A model generated the notes under the pieces. That model was not told where the DNA came from, did no database searches, and was given only the letters and a program-made list of their open reading frames with translations. From assembly GCF_017084525.1 (NCBI RefSeq), contig NZ_CP070950.1:4154001-4218000 (forward strand): 64,000 bases of DNA, given 5' to 3'. Positions 8,920 through 17,471 of the stretch are shown here, in pieces. Both the position numbers and the translations under genes were made by a program. Origin of the DNA: Conexibacter sp. SYSU D00693. Its GTDB lineage: Bacteria; Actinomycetota; Thermoleophilia; Solirubrobacterales; Solirubrobacteraceae. Each line of letters starts with the position of its first letter. Position 1 is the stretch's first letter.

Positions 8920-9885
8920 TTGGCAGAGCGCATCCTCATCACCGGGGTCGCCAACTTCTGGGGCCAGCGCCTGGCGGAGCGGCTGCTGGCCGACGGCGCC
9001 TCGGTCGTCGGGCTCGACACACGCGACCCGGCGCCCGCGATCGCGTCGCGGATCGACCACGTGCGCGCGGACCTGCGCGCGCCCGACCTCCCCGACGTGC
9101 TGGCCGGCACGGGGATCTCGGCGGTCGTCCACAACGACGTCCCGCAGTTCCCCGAGCCGGGCCGCAGCGCGCGCCAGCTGCACGACATCAACGTCATCGG
9201 CACGCTCCAGCTGCTCGCCGCGCTCGGGCGCCTGCCCGAGGTGCGCGCGCTCGTCGTGCGCGGCAGCGCGGCGATCTACGGCTCCGAGCCCGGCGCACCG
9301 GCGTTCTTCACCGAGGACATGGACCGCCGCTACCCCCTGCGCACGCGCTGGCAGCGCGACGTCGGGGAGCTCGAGCGCCTCGTCGACTCCTTCGCGCGGC
9401 GCACGCCCGAGGTCGTCTGCTGCGTCCTGCGCCTCCAGCCGGTGCTGGGCTCGACCCTCGACACGCCGATCACGCGCCTCTTCCGGGCGCCGGTCGTCCC
9501 GACGCACCTCGGGTTCGACCCGCGCATCCAGGTCGTCCACGAGGACGACTCGATCGGCGCGCTGCACGCGGCGGTGCGCCACCCGGCGCGGGGCGCGGTG
9601 AACGTCGCGGGGGAGGGGACGGTCTCGCTGAGCCGGATGCTGCGCAAGCTGCGCCGCCCCGCGCTGCCGCTGGCCGGGCCGCTGTTCGGGCCGGCGGCCG
9701 GCGTCGCCAGCCGCGTGGCGGGCCTGCCGCTGCCCAGCGACGACGTCGTGCGCTACCTGCGCTACGGCCGCGGGGTCGACACGACGCGCCTCGTGCGCGA
9801 CGTCGGCTTCACGCCGCGCTACTCGACCGCCGCGGCCATCGAGGCCGTCGCCGCCGACGTCCGCGACGAGGCGGTGGCCGCGTGA
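8920..9885 (+). CDS. NAD-dependent epimerase/dehydratase-like SDR
   Basis: 321 aa from TTG 8920. It is an extended short-chain dehydrogenase: the N-terminal motif reads ITGVANFWGQRLAE instead of the usual GxxGxxG, D34-like LDTRDP binds the cofactor ribose, and VRGSAAIYGSE supplies the serine with YPLRTRWQRD where YxxxK would be, so the catalytic tyrosine/lysine pair is not standard. An acyltransferase gene overlaps its end by 4 nt. A pairing of an epimerase-like gene with such an acyltransferase is also found in mycobacteria (Rv0501-Rv0502). A role in lipid or glycolipid modification is inferred from that pairing. Confidence 0.8.
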   Translation: MAERILITGVANFWGQRLAERLLADGASVVGLDTRDPAPAIASRIDHVRADLRAPDLPDVLAGTGISAVVHNDVPQFPEPGRSARQLHDINVIGTLQLLAALGRLPEVRALVVRGSAAIYGSEPGAPAFFTEDMDRRYPLRTRWQRDVGELERLVDSFARRTPEVVCCVLRLQPVLGSTLDTPITRLFRAPVVPTHLGFDPRIQVVHEDDSIGALHAAVRHPARGAVNVAGEGTVSLSRMLRKLRRPALPLAGPLFGPAAGVASRVAGLPLPSDDVVRYLRYGRGVDTTRLVRDVGFTPRYSTAAAIEAVAADVRDEAVAA

Positions 9886-10727
9886 TCGGCACCGTCCTGC
9901 GCGGCGTGCGCGCCGCCGCCGACCTCGCCGCCCAGCGCGTGCGCGGCGACTTCGACGAGGACGCCTGGGGCTTCGACGAGCAGTTCGCGCGCGGCGTCGA
10001 CCCGGCCTTCGACCTCCTCTTCGACGTGTGGTGGCGGGTGAAGGTCACGGGCGTCGACCACGTCCCCGCCGAGGGCGGGGCGCTCGTCGTCGCCAACCAC
10101 GCGGGGACGCTGCCATGGGACGCCGCGATGATCGCCACCGCGCTGCGCCGGCGCACCGCCGTGCCGCGCCGGCCGCGCTTCCTGGTCGTCGATCGCGCGT
10201 TCGAGCTGCCGTGGGTGAGCGTCATGGCGCGCAAGCTCGGCGGCGCGCCGGCCTCGCCGGACAACGCGCTGCGGCTGCTGCGCGAGGGCCACGTCGTCCT
10301 CGCCTTCCCCGAGGGCGCCAAGGGCGCGCAGAAGGCGTGGTCCGAGCGCTACCGCCTCGAGCGCTTCGGCCGCGGCGAGTTCGTCGAGCTCGCCCTGCGC
10401 GCCGGGGTGCCCATCATCCCGACGGCGGTCGTCGGCAGCGAGGAGATCTACCCGCGCGTGGGCGAGCTGCCGGCGATCGGGCGGCTGCTGGGCGCCGCGC
10501 CGCTGCCCGTCACGCCGACGTTCCCGCTGCTCGGGCCGCTGGGCGCCGTCCCGCTGCCGTCGCGCTGGCGCATCGAGTTCGGCGACCCGGTCGCCCTCGC
10601 GGGCCGCTACGGCCCGGCCGACGCCGACGACCGCGCGCTCGTGCTCGAGGTCGCCGACGCGATCCGCGACATCGTGCAGGCCAAGGTCCACGAGAACCTC
10701 ATCCGCCGAGAGGGGTCGTTCGTCTGA
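9882..10727 (+). CDS. Lysophospholipid acyltransferase family protein (PlsC-like)
   Basis: 281 aa, GTG start overlapping the previous stop in GTGA. The acyltransferase core begins near residue 55 (VTGVDHVPAEGGALVVANHAG). Block I NHAGTLPWD gives the H-x5-D variant catalytic pair, and block III FPEGAKGAQKAW replaces FPEGTRS. It should transfer acyl chains to a glycerol-like acceptor at the membrane. It lies between the SDR gene and an SCP2-like gene with overlapping ends, so the three form one translation-coupled lipid operon. Confidence 0.87.
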   Translation: MIGTVLRGVRAAADLAAQRVRGDFDEDAWGFDEQFARGVDPAFDLLFDVWWRVKVTGVDHVPAEGGALVVANHAGTLPWDAAMIATALRRRTAVPRRPRFLVVDRAFELPWVSVMARKLGGAPASPDNALRLLREGHVVLAFPEGAKGAQKAWSERYRLERFGRGEFVELALRAGVPIIPTAVVGSEEIYPRVGELPAIGRLLGAAPLPVTPTFPLLGPLGAVPLPSRWRIEFGDPVALAGRYGPADADDRALVLEVADAIRDIVQAKVHENLIRREGSFV

Positions 10728-11179
10728 TGGGCACCGTCCACTGCTTCCGCTCGGCCGAGGAGGTCCGCGAGGTCCTCGACAAGGCGTTCACGCTCATGTC
10801 CGAGGACCCCGACGTCGGCCCGCGGCTGCGCGCCGCCGACGTGCCGCAGCGCTTCGAGCTGACCGACGTCGACCTCGTCGTGAACATCCGCCCGGCGCGC
10901 GACGGCGAGGAGGGCAACCTCCACTGGGAGTGGAGCGACGACGTCGACTGGGAGCCCAAGGTCGAGATGACGATGAGCTCCGAGGTCGCCAACCGGTACT
11001 GGCAGGGGCGCGAGAACATCGCGATGGCGATCACCCGCCGGCGGATCAAGGCCAGCGGCGACCTGCCGTCGGCGCTCGCCCTGCTGCCGCTCACCAAGCC
11101 GGTCTTCCCGCGCTACCGGGAGCTCGTCGAGGCCGACTACCCGCACCTGGCCCTGGAGGCCGTGGACCGTCCACGTTGA
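10727..11179 (+). CDS. SCP2 sterol-carrier-like protein
   Basis: 150 aa. Start ATG shares one base with the preceding stop (TGATG). The body fits the SCP2 fold: an N-terminal helix, a beta-sheet core (TDVDLVVNIRPARDG, LHWEWSDD), then the tail signature NIAMAITRRRIKASGDLPSALALLPL and a final helix (KPVFPRYRELVEADYP). Such proteins bind acyl or sterol-like lipids in a hydrophobic tunnel. As the last gene of the SDR-acyltransferase operon, it could present lipid substrate to the acyltransferase. Confidence 0.75.
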   Translation: MGTVHCFRSAEEVREVLDKAFTLMSEDPDVGPRLRAADVPQRFELTDVDLVVNIRPARDGEEGNLHWEWSDDVDWEPKVEMTMSSEVANRYWQGRENIAMAITRRRIKASGDLPSALALLPLTKPVFPRYRELVEADYPHLALEAVDRPR

Positions 11180-11205
11180 CAACGACCGGGCGAACGCGGT
11201 ACCCA
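11176..11205 (+). promoter_or_regulatory. Promoter with consensus -35 before the cyclase gene
   Basis: TTGACA at 11176-11181, an 18-bp spacer, and TACCCA at 11200-11205. The -35 overlaps the stop codon of the SCP2-like gene. Transcription would start near 11212, leaving a G+C-rich leader of about 150 nt. Confidence 0.55.
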
Positions 11206-11239
11206 TGAGCCACACGAACAAGGCACCAGGCCGATGCGT

Positions 11240-11255
11240 GGGAGGGTCACCTCCC
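11240..11255 (+). promoter_or_regulatory. Hairpin in the leader of the cyclase gene
   Basis: GGGAGG and CCTCCC pair around a GTCA loop. Further pairing is likely in the rest of the leader up to 11365. No known riboswitch motif was recognised. Confidence 0.35.
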
Positions 11256-11365
11256 GCGAGGCGCCGCTCCCTCGGGGACGAGCGTCGACGGCCGGCGAGG
11301 CGGGGCGTCTTCCCCGCACGTGACGGGGCTCCCACCAGGGCCCCGTCGCAGCGTCCGAGGTGCGT

Positions 11366-12559
11366 GTGAGCGAGCAGCAGCGAACCGTCCCCGCCGTTGC
11401 CCGCGCCATCGGCGTCACGCCCGCGACGCTGCGCCGGTGGATCGCCGGCGGCATCGTGCCCGCGCCGGGCGACGACGGCCTGCTGTCGGCGAGCGCCGCG
11501 GCGCACGCCCGCGTCGTCGCGCGCCTGCGCGAGCGGGGTCACACGCTCGCGCAGATCGCCAAGGCCACGGAGAGCGGCCAGCTGGCGTTCTCGTACATCG
11601 AGGACCTGCTGCCGCCGGTCGAGGGGCAGCTGTCGATCGAGGACGTCGCCGCCGACACGGGGCTCGAGCCCGCGCTGATCCAGCGGATCCTCACCGCGCT
11701 CGGGTTCAGCGCCGGCTCGCTGGACCGCCTGGGCGAGGACGACCTCCAGCTCCTGCGCTACGCCGCGGCGGTCCTGGCGGCGGGCTTCCCGCTCGTCGCC
11801 TTCCTCCAGCTCGTGCGCGTGTACGGCCAGGCGCTGGCGCAGATCGCCGACGCCGAGGTCCGGCTCTTCCACCTCTACGTCCATGAGCCGCTCATGCGCG
11901 ACGGCGTGCCGGGGTGGGAGATGGCCGAGGAGATGGAGGGCCTGGCGCGCGAGCTGCTGCCGCTCGCGTCGCCGATGATGGACCACGTCCACCAGCGCTT
12001 CCTGCAGCACTTCGTCGAGCAGGACGTCATCGGCCACATGGAGGCCGACCTCGGCGACGGGCCGCTCGACCTCGGGCGCCTGCGCGTCGCGATCGCCTTC
12101 GCCGACCTCGCGGGCTACACGCGGCTGACCGAGGAGGTCGGCGAGGAGGAGGCGGTGAGCGCCGTCGAGCGCTTCGTCGAGAACGTCGAGCACACGCTGC
12201 CCGACGACGCGCGCGTCATCAAGACGATCGGCGACGAGGTGATGATCGTCGGCTCCGACGCGGGCGCGCTGTGCGACTGGGCGGTCGGCTTCCAGCAGCT
12301 CATGGCCACGCGGCCGCTGCCGCGCATCGGCATCCACTGGGGCGAGACGCTCTACCGCGACGGCGACTACTACGGGCGCGAGGTCAACCAGGCGGCGCGC
12401 GTCGCGGCCCGGGCCGCCGGCGGCGAGGTCGTCGTGACGCGCCAGGTCGTCGAGCACGCCGGCAGGCACCTCGAGTTCCGGCTCATCGGCGAGGTGCGGC
12501 TCAAGGGCTTCAGCGCGCCGACCGAGCTGTTCCTCGCGCGGGCGCGCGACGAGGACTAG
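11366..12559 (+). CDS. Class III adenylate cyclase with N-terminal MerR-like DNA-binding domain
   Basis: 397 aa. Residues about 5-70 form a MerR-type helix-turn-helix (VARAIGVTPATLRRWIAGG). Residues about 90-195 resemble the adenylate-cyclase regulatory domain of mycobacterial enzymes (GQLSIEDVAADTGLEPALI). The cyclase domain spans about 230-390: AFADLAGYTRL and KTIGDEVMIVG carry the two metal aspartates and the lysine favouring ATP, and REVNQAARVAARA carries the transition-state Asn/Arg. All residues for cAMP synthesis are present; activity probably needs a dimer. GTG 11366 follows GAGG by 5 nt; GTG 11360 is an alternative. Its last bases overlap a convergent TetR gene. Confidence 0.88.
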   Translation: MSEQQRTVPAVARAIGVTPATLRRWIAGGIVPAPGDDGLLSASAAAHARVVARLRERGHTLAQIAKATESGQLAFSYIEDLLPPVEGQLSIEDVAADTGLEPALIQRILTALGFSAGSLDRLGEDDLQLLRYAAAVLAAGFPLVAFLQLVRVYGQALAQIADAEVRLFHLYVHEPLMRDGVPGWEMAEEMEGLARELLPLASPMMDHVHQRFLQHFVEQDVIGHMEADLGDGPLDLGRLRVAIAFADLAGYTRLTEEVGEEEAVSAVERFVENVEHTLPDDARVIKTIGDEVMIVGSDAGALCDWAVGFQQLMATRPLPRIGIHWGETLYRDGDYYGREVNQAARVAARAAGGEVVVTRQVVEHAGRHLEFRLIGEVRLKGFSAPTELFLARARDED

Positions 12560-13239
12560 CCGGCGCGGGCGGCGCGGCGGACGCCGACGAGCGCGAGCGC
12601 GGCGTCCACGATCGCCTCGCGGACCTCGTCGCGCGTGATCGGGAAGGCGGTCGCCATGCCGGGCTGGATCTCCTTGACGCCGACGCCGAGCCGGGCGATG
12701 TGGAGGGTGCCCAGGCCCTGGGCGTACAGGACGTTGGCGGTGAGGTCGGGATCGTCGACCGCGAAGGCGCCGCTGAGCATCCCGGCGCGTAGGACGCGGG
12801 CGCTCGTGCCCAGGCAGGCGCCCATGGACTGGCCGAGGCGCAGCCAGGTGCCGTCGGAGACGACGTCGCGCAGCTCGTCGGCGGGGCGGCGCATGAGCGA
12901 CAGGGCCGCGTCGGGGAACGCGGGGTGGTCGAGGCCGAACTCGGCGAAGGCGCCGCACAGGGCCTCGAGCGCGTCGGCGGGGTCCTGGTGGGCCGCCGCG
13001 GCGCCGCGCAGCAGGGCGGCGAGCTCGTCGAGGTACGTCGTGACCGTGCGGACGTAGAGCTCCTCGCGCGAGGCGAAGTGGCGGTAGATCAGCGCGCGGT
13101 TGAGGCCGAGCGCACGGGCGACCTCCTCCACGGGCGCGTCCTGGGCCCCGCGCTCGTCGAACAGCGCCCGCGTCGCGGCGACGATGTCCTCCTCGCGCTG
13201 GCGGCGCGATCCCTGGCGCGTGCGGTCCGGCGTCCCCAT
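12556..13239 (-). CDS. TetR family transcriptional regulator
   Basis: 227 aa. The HTH domain covers residues 15-60 (EDIVAATRALFDERGAQDAP, LGLNRALIYRHFASREELY). The ligand domain has no recognisable specificity. It is divergent from an acyl-CoA dehydrogenase gene, with a 60-bp gap holding a palindrome and direct repeats, so it probably represses that gene and itself in response to an acyl-CoA or fatty acid. The start is placed at ATG 13239 behind TACGGT; an upstream in-frame ATG would lie in the operator region. Confidence 0.88.
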   Translation of the reverse strand: MGTPDRTRQGSRRQREEDIVAATRALFDERGAQDAPVEEVARALGLNRALIYRHFASREELYVRTVTTYLDELAALLRGAAAAHQDPADALEALCGAFAEFGLDHPAFPDAALSLMRRPADELRDVVSDGTWLRLGQSMGACLGTSARVLRAGMLSGAFAVDDPDLTANVLYAQGLGTLHIARLGVGVKEIQPGMATAFPITRDEVREAIVDAALALVGVRRAARAG

Positions 13240-13302
13240 CCGTCCATGACCGTAACGCATGGGTGGACGACCGTGCAACGGTGTGTTACACATCCGTCCA
13301 TG
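13237..13302 (+). promoter_or_regulatory. Divergent control region: TACGGT and TACACA -10 elements, palindrome, 12-bp direct repeats
   Basis: CATCCGTCCATG occurs at 13237-13248 and 13291-13302; each copy holds the start codon region of one gene. The palindrome TGTGT-T-ACACA at 13282-13292 overlaps TACACA (13287-13292), the -10 that sits 7 nt before ATG 13300. TACGGT (minus strand, 13249-13254) is 9 nt from ATG 13239. This is where the TetR protein most likely binds. Confidence 0.45.
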
Positions 13303-14598
13303 TCTGCCATTGACGAGGCCGTCCAGGCCCAGCAGGAGACCGCTCCGGAGTCCACGGAGCCGCAGTTCTCGATGGAGCTGTCGCAGGACCTCAAGGACAT
13401 CCGCGACTGGGTCCACGGGTTCGCCGAGGACGTCGTCCGCCCCGCCGCCGCCGAGTGGGACGAGCGCGAGGAGACGCCCTGGCCCGTCATCCAGGAGGCC
13501 GCGAAGATCGGGCTCTACGGCTTCGAGGGCATGGCGCAGTTCTTCGCCGAGCCGTCCGGCCTCGGCCTGCCGGTCGTCAACGAGGAGCTCTTCTGGGGCG
13601 ACGCCGGCATCGGCATGGCGATCATGGGCACCTCGCTCGCCGTCGCCGCGATCATCGGCCAGGGCACGCCCGAGCAGATCGGCCAGTGGGTCCCGCGCTG
13701 CTTCGGCACCCCGGACGACGTGAAGGTCGCCGCCTTCTGCTCCTCCGAGCCCAACGCCGGCTCCGACGTCTCGGCGGTCCGCACGACGGCGAAGTTCGAC
13801 GAGGCCACGAACGAGTGGGTCCTCAACGGCCAGAAGGCGTGGGCCACCAACGGCGGCATCTCCGACGTCCACGTCATCATCGCCACGGTCGACCGCGAGC
13901 TCGGCGCTCGCGGCCACGCCGCGTTCGTCGTGCCGATGAGCGAAGCCAAGGGCATCGAGCAGGGCGCCAAGGTCAAGAAGCACGGCCTGCGCGCGTCGCA
14001 CACCGCCGACGTCCACCTCGACGAGTGCCGCATCCCGGCCGAGTACGTGCTCGGCGGCAAGGAGAAGCTCGAGGAGCGTCTCGCCCGCGCCCGTGAGCGC
14101 GCGGCGGGCAAGGTCCCGGCCGGCAGCCAGACGAAGTCCAACGCCTCCATGGCGACGTTCGAGGCCTCGCGCCCGACCGTCGGCGCCCAGGCCGTGGGCA
14201 TCGCCCGCGCCGCCTACGAGTACGCGCTGGACTACGCCAAGGAGCGCGAGCAGTTCGGCAAGCGGATCGTCGAGAACCAGGCGGTCGCGTTCACGCTGGC
14301 CGACATGGCGCTCGAGATCGAGGCCGCCCGCCTGCTCGTCTACCGCGCGTCCTGGATGGGCCGCAACCAGATCCCGTTCACCAAGGCCGAGGGCTCGATG
14401 TCGAAGCTCAAGGCCGGCGAGGTCGCGGTGAAGGTCACCGAGCGCGCCATCCAGATCCTGGGCGGCAACGGCTACACCCGCGAGTTCCCGGTGGAGCGCT
14501 TCCACCGCGACGCGAAGATCTACGACATCTTCGAGGGCACGGCCGAGATCCAGCGCCTGGTCATCTCGCGCGCCATCTCGGGGCTGCACATCCGCTAG
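13300..14598 (+). CDS. Acyl-CoA dehydrogenase
   Basis: 432 aa FAD enzyme. FCSSEPNAGSDVSAVRTTA and WVLNGQKAWATNGG are the flavin- and substrate-binding signatures, FGKRIVENQAV lies in the C-terminal helical domain, and the catalytic base is the glutamate in YDIFEGTAEIQR near residue 412. It introduces the trans-2 double bond into an acyl-CoA and passes electrons to ETF. A short insert (residues about 255-280, ERLARARERAAGKVP) separates the beta and C-terminal domains. Chain-length preference cannot be read. It probably answers to the divergent TetR. Confidence 0.93.
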   Translation: MSAIDEAVQAQQETAPESTEPQFSMELSQDLKDIRDWVHGFAEDVVRPAAAEWDEREETPWPVIQEAAKIGLYGFEGMAQFFAEPSGLGLPVVNEELFWGDAGIGMAIMGTSLAVAAIIGQGTPEQIGQWVPRCFGTPDDVKVAAFCSSEPNAGSDVSAVRTTAKFDEATNEWVLNGQKAWATNGGISDVHVIIATVDRELGARGHAAFVVPMSEAKGIEQGAKVKKHGLRASHTADVHLDECRIPAEYVLGGKEKLEERLARARERAAGKVPAGSQTKSNASMATFEASRPTVGAQAVGIARAAYEYALDYAKEREQFGKRIVENQAVAFTLADMALEIEAARLLVYRASWMGRNQIPFTKAEGSMSKLKAGEVAVKVTERAIQILGGNGYTREFPVERFHRDAKIYDIFEGTAEIQRLVISRAISGLHIR

Positions 14599-14613
14599 TC
14601 CGCGCTCGCGGAC
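14598..14613 (+). terminator. Short perfect hairpin at the end of the acyl-CoA dehydrogenase gene
   Basis: GTCCGCG and CGCGGAC with two bases between them, starting at the last base of the stop codon. No T-run follows. Possible terminator or processing site. Confidence 0.3.
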
Positions 14614-14622
14614 CCGTTCGTC

Positions 14623-15279
14623 GTGGCAGGCCCGCGGCTGCGCCTGGCGCTCTTCGCGCTGGCGGTGGCCGCGGGCCTGCTCGCGTTCTCGGTCCTCGAC
14701 GTGCTCGACACCCGCGACGTCCAGCAGGTCGTCGACGGCGCCGGGGCCTTCGCGCCCGTCGTCTACGTCCCGCTCTCGGCGGTCCTCGGCTGCCTGCTCG
14801 TCCCGGGCCCCGTCCTCGCCGGCGTCTCGGGCGCGCTCTTCGGCACGGCCACGGGCACGGTCGTGACCCTGAGCGCGTCGACCCTCGGCGCCGTCCTCGG
14901 CCTCTGGATCGCGCGCTGGGCCGGCCGCGACGCGGTCGCCGACCTCGGCCACGCCCGGGTGGAGGCGGTCTCCCGCGCGCTCGAGCGCCATGGCCTGGGC
15001 GCCGTGGTGGCCCAGCGCCTCGCCCCCGGCGTCCCGGACGCCCCGCTGACCTACGCCTTCGGCGTCCTCGGCCTGCAGACCTGGCAGATCGCCCTCGGCA
15101 CGCTGGTCGGGTCCGCGCCCCGCGCGTTCTCCTACACCGCGATCGGCGCGTCGCTGGACGACCCGACGGGCGCGGGCGCGATCGCGGGGGCGGTCGTGCT
15201 CATCCTCGTGACGGTCGTCGGGGCCGAGGTGGCGCGGCGGTTGTTCGTGGGCGTCCGCGCGGCGCAGCGCGGCCGCTAG
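14623..15279 (+). CDS. TVP38/TMEM64 (VTT domain) membrane protein
   Basis: 218 aa with about five hydrophobic segments. The first (LRLALFALAVAAGLLAFSVL) is an N-terminal anchor. The VTT/SNARE-associated core includes LLVPGPVLAGVSGALFG, LGAVLGLWIARWAGRDAV and the motif VVAQRLAPGVPDAPLTYAFG, close to the F/R-P-G-x-P-D signature of DedA-like proteins. These act in the inner membrane, possibly as lipid scramblases or transporters. GTG 14623 is the first start after the short hairpin. The stop overlaps that of recQ on the other strand. Confidence 0.83.
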   Translation: MAGPRLRLALFALAVAAGLLAFSVLDVLDTRDVQQVVDGAGAFAPVVYVPLSAVLGCLLVPGPVLAGVSGALFGTATGTVVTLSASTLGAVLGLWIARWAGRDAVADLGHARVEAVSRALERHGLGAVVAQRLAPGVPDAPLTYAFGVLGLQTWQIALGTLVGSAPRAFSYTAIGASLDDPTGAGAIAGAVVLILVTVVGAEVARRLFVGVRAAQRGR

Positions 15280-17369
15280 AACGCCACGGCGAGCGCCACC
15301 GGCACGACCGGCCCCCCGCCCGCGCGGCGCAGCTGCCCGCCCACCATGGCGAGCGTCCAGCCGGACCCGCGCAGGTCGTCGAGGAGCACGCCGGGACCGG
15401 GCGGCGGCGACGCCACGACGCGGAAGGCGCCGCGGACGTTGGCGGCCTGCGTCGCGGCGTTGGCCATCGCGCGCTGTGCGGGGCGGTCCTCCACGCGCTC
15501 GACCGCGGCGGCGGAGTCGACGCCCAGCCGGGAGGCGACCCGCGCGGCGAGCTCGCCGAGGCCGTCGCCCAGCTTGCGCGAGGGCACCCACGTCAGCCAG
15601 GTCGGCGCGACCACGGCGTGGTCGCGGATGAGCCTGGCCAGCGCGTCGGCGAGCTCGTCGCCCACCGACCCCGCCTGCAGGTCGCGGTCGATCTGCGGCC
15701 ACCACCCGCCGTCGCCGATCCGGGCCAGGGCGAGGCCGTCCTCGGTCCGCGCGTCCTGGGGGATCTTGCGCATGGCGCCCGAGGCGTCGGGCGCCATCTT
15801 CTTGGCCTCGAAGACGTGGGGCTGGCTGCGCAGGAAGCGCTGGGCCTCCTCGACGAGCAGCGGGTCGGGCGCGGCGGCGAAGCGCGGGCCGGCGCAGACG
15901 GCGCAGCGCCCGCAGTCCTCGGCGCCGGGGTCGTCGAGCTCCTCCTGCAGCGCGCGCATCAGGCAGCGGCCGTCGGCGCCGAGGGCGGCCATCGCGCGCT
16001 GCTCGGCGCGGCGCAGGTCGGTGACGCGCGCGTAGCGCTCGTCGTCGTAGGTCCAGTCGCGATCGGCCACCGCGGCCCACTTCGAGCCGCTGCGGCGCAC
16101 CGCGCCCTCGACGTCGAGGACCTTGAGCAGCGCCTCGATGCGCCCCGCGCCGAGGTTCACGATCGCCTGCAGCTCGCGCGAGGACCGGCCCGCGTCGCCG
16201 GCGCCGTCGAGCTCCTCGAGCACGCGGCCGACGAGCTCGGCCGACGGGAAGGCCTGGTCGATGAAGAAGTCCTGGATCGCGCGGTCCTCGCCGCCGCGCA
16301 GCAGCACGACGTCGGCGTGGTCGACGGCGCGGCCGGCACGGCCGACCTGCTGGTAGTAGGCGACGACGGAGCCGGGCGCCTGGAAGTGCACGACCCACCG
16401 CAGGTCGGGCTTGTCGTAGCCCATGCCCAGCGCGCTGGTGGCGACGACGGCCTTGACCTCGTCGGCGCGCAGGCGGCGCTCGGCCTCCTCGCGCTCCTCG
16501 GTCGGCTGCTCGCCGCTGTAGGCCAGCGCCGAGATCCCGCGGCGCTGCAGCCACTCGGCCACGCGCGAGGCGTCGCGCACCGTGAGCGTGTAGACGATGC
16601 CCGAGCCCTCCAGCTCGCCGAGGTGCTCGGCCAGCCACGCCAGGCGCTCGGCGGGCCGCGTGAGCTCGACGACCTCCAGGCGCAGCGACTGGCGCGCCAG
16701 CGGTCCGCGGTAGGAGCGCAGCCGCTCGGCCCGGCCGGAGGCCAGCTGCTCGAGCACGTCCTCGACGACGCGGTCGTTCGCCGTCGCCGTCGTCGCCAGC
16801 ACCGCGACGTCGTCGCCGAGGCGCTCGAGCATGTCGCGCACGCGCCGGTAGTCGGGACGGAAGTCATGGCCCCAGTCGCTGATGCAGTGCGCCTCGTCGA
16901 CGACCAGCAGGCCGATCGCGTCGCTGAACAGCGGCAGCAGCTCGTCGCGGAAGCGGGGGTTGTTGAGGCGCTCGGGCCCGACGAGCAGGAGGTCGACCGT
17001 GTCGCTCGCGAGCTCGTCGCGGATCGCGTCCCACTCCTCGCGGTTGGTCGAGTTGATCGTGTGCGCCCGCAGTCCGAGCCGCCGGGCGGCGCCGAGCTGG
17101 TCGCGCATGAGCGCCAGCAGGGGGGAGACGATCAGCGTTGGCCCGCTGCCGCGCTCGCGCAGCAGCGCGGTCGCCACGAAGTACACGGCGGACTTGCCCC
17201 AGCCGGTGCGCTGCACGCAGAGCACGCGCGCCCGGTCCTCGACGAGGTCGGTGATCGCCTCGAGCTGGCCCTCACGGAAGACGGCGTCCTCGCGGCCGGT
17301 GAGGGTCCGCAGGCGCTCGAGGGCGACCCCGGCGAGGGGCGTGTCGACGTCGGTGGGCACGAGGGCCAT
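15276..17369 (-). CDS. recQ: RecQ family DNA helicase with C-terminal phosphoribosyltransferase-like domain
   Basis: 697 aa. Helicase motifs: QRTGWGKSAVYF (Walker A with W for S), VVDEAHCISDWGHDFRPDY (DEAH), LATTATAND, SALGMGYDKPDLRWVVHF and YYQQVGRAGR. A zinc site C-x17-C-x2-C-x2-C ends in CGRCAVC near residue 480. There is no HRDC domain. Instead the last 100 residues end with a PRPP-binding-like loop, VLLDDLRGSGWTLAMVG, as in ComF-type phosphoribosyltransferases. It should unwind 3'-tailed DNA in repair and recombination. I know of similar fusions in actinobacteria; the tail's role is unknown. Confidence 0.9.
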   Translation of the reverse strand: MALVPTDVDTPLAGVALERLRTLTGREDAVFREGQLEAITDLVEDRARVLCVQRTGWGKSAVYFVATALLRERGSGPTLIVSPLLALMRDQLGAARRLGLRAHTINSTNREEWDAIRDELASDTVDLLLVGPERLNNPRFRDELLPLFSDAIGLLVVDEAHCISDWGHDFRPDYRRVRDMLERLGDDVAVLATTATANDRVVEDVLEQLASGRAERLRSYRGPLARQSLRLEVVELTRPAERLAWLAEHLGELEGSGIVYTLTVRDASRVAEWLQRRGISALAYSGEQPTEEREEAERRLRADEVKAVVATSALGMGYDKPDLRWVVHFQAPGSVVAYYQQVGRAGRAVDHADVVLLRGGEDRAIQDFFIDQAFPSAELVGRVLEELDGAGDAGRSSRELQAIVNLGAGRIEALLKVLDVEGAVRRSGSKWAAVADRDWTYDDERYARVTDLRRAEQRAMAALGADGRCLMRALQEELDDPGAEDCGRCAVCAGPRFAAAPDPLLVEEAQRFLRSQPHVFEAKKMAPDASGAMRKIPQDARTEDGLALARIGDGGWWPQIDRDLQAGSVGDELADALARLIRDHAVVAPTWLTWVPSRKLGDGLGELAARVASRLGVDSAAAVERVEDRPAQRAMANAATQAANVRGAFRVVASPPPGPGVLLDDLRGSGWTLAMVGGQLRRAGGGPVVPVALAVAF

Positions 17370-17471
17370 GGTGGCGCCTGGACCGGCGACCCCGCCCGAC
17401 CGCCGCAAGGTCGGCGCAGCTTCGCGCCCGAGACGTGGCGATGCGTGCGTGAGACGGCACACCCGCGTCCG

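Noticed and set aside
11205-11369. 54-codon ORF in the cyclase leader ending in a GTGA overlap with the cyclase start
   Set aside because: Its ATG overlaps the probable -10, so it would lie outside the transcript; the translation is Arg/Pro-rich as expected for a chance frame. The overlap is noted but not called as a gene.
12556-16638. 1360-codon open frame on the minus strand
   Set aside because: It runs antisense through the acyl-CoA dehydrogenase and TVP38 genes, with Arg/Ala-rich low-complexity translation. Only its last 227 codons, the TetR gene, are real.
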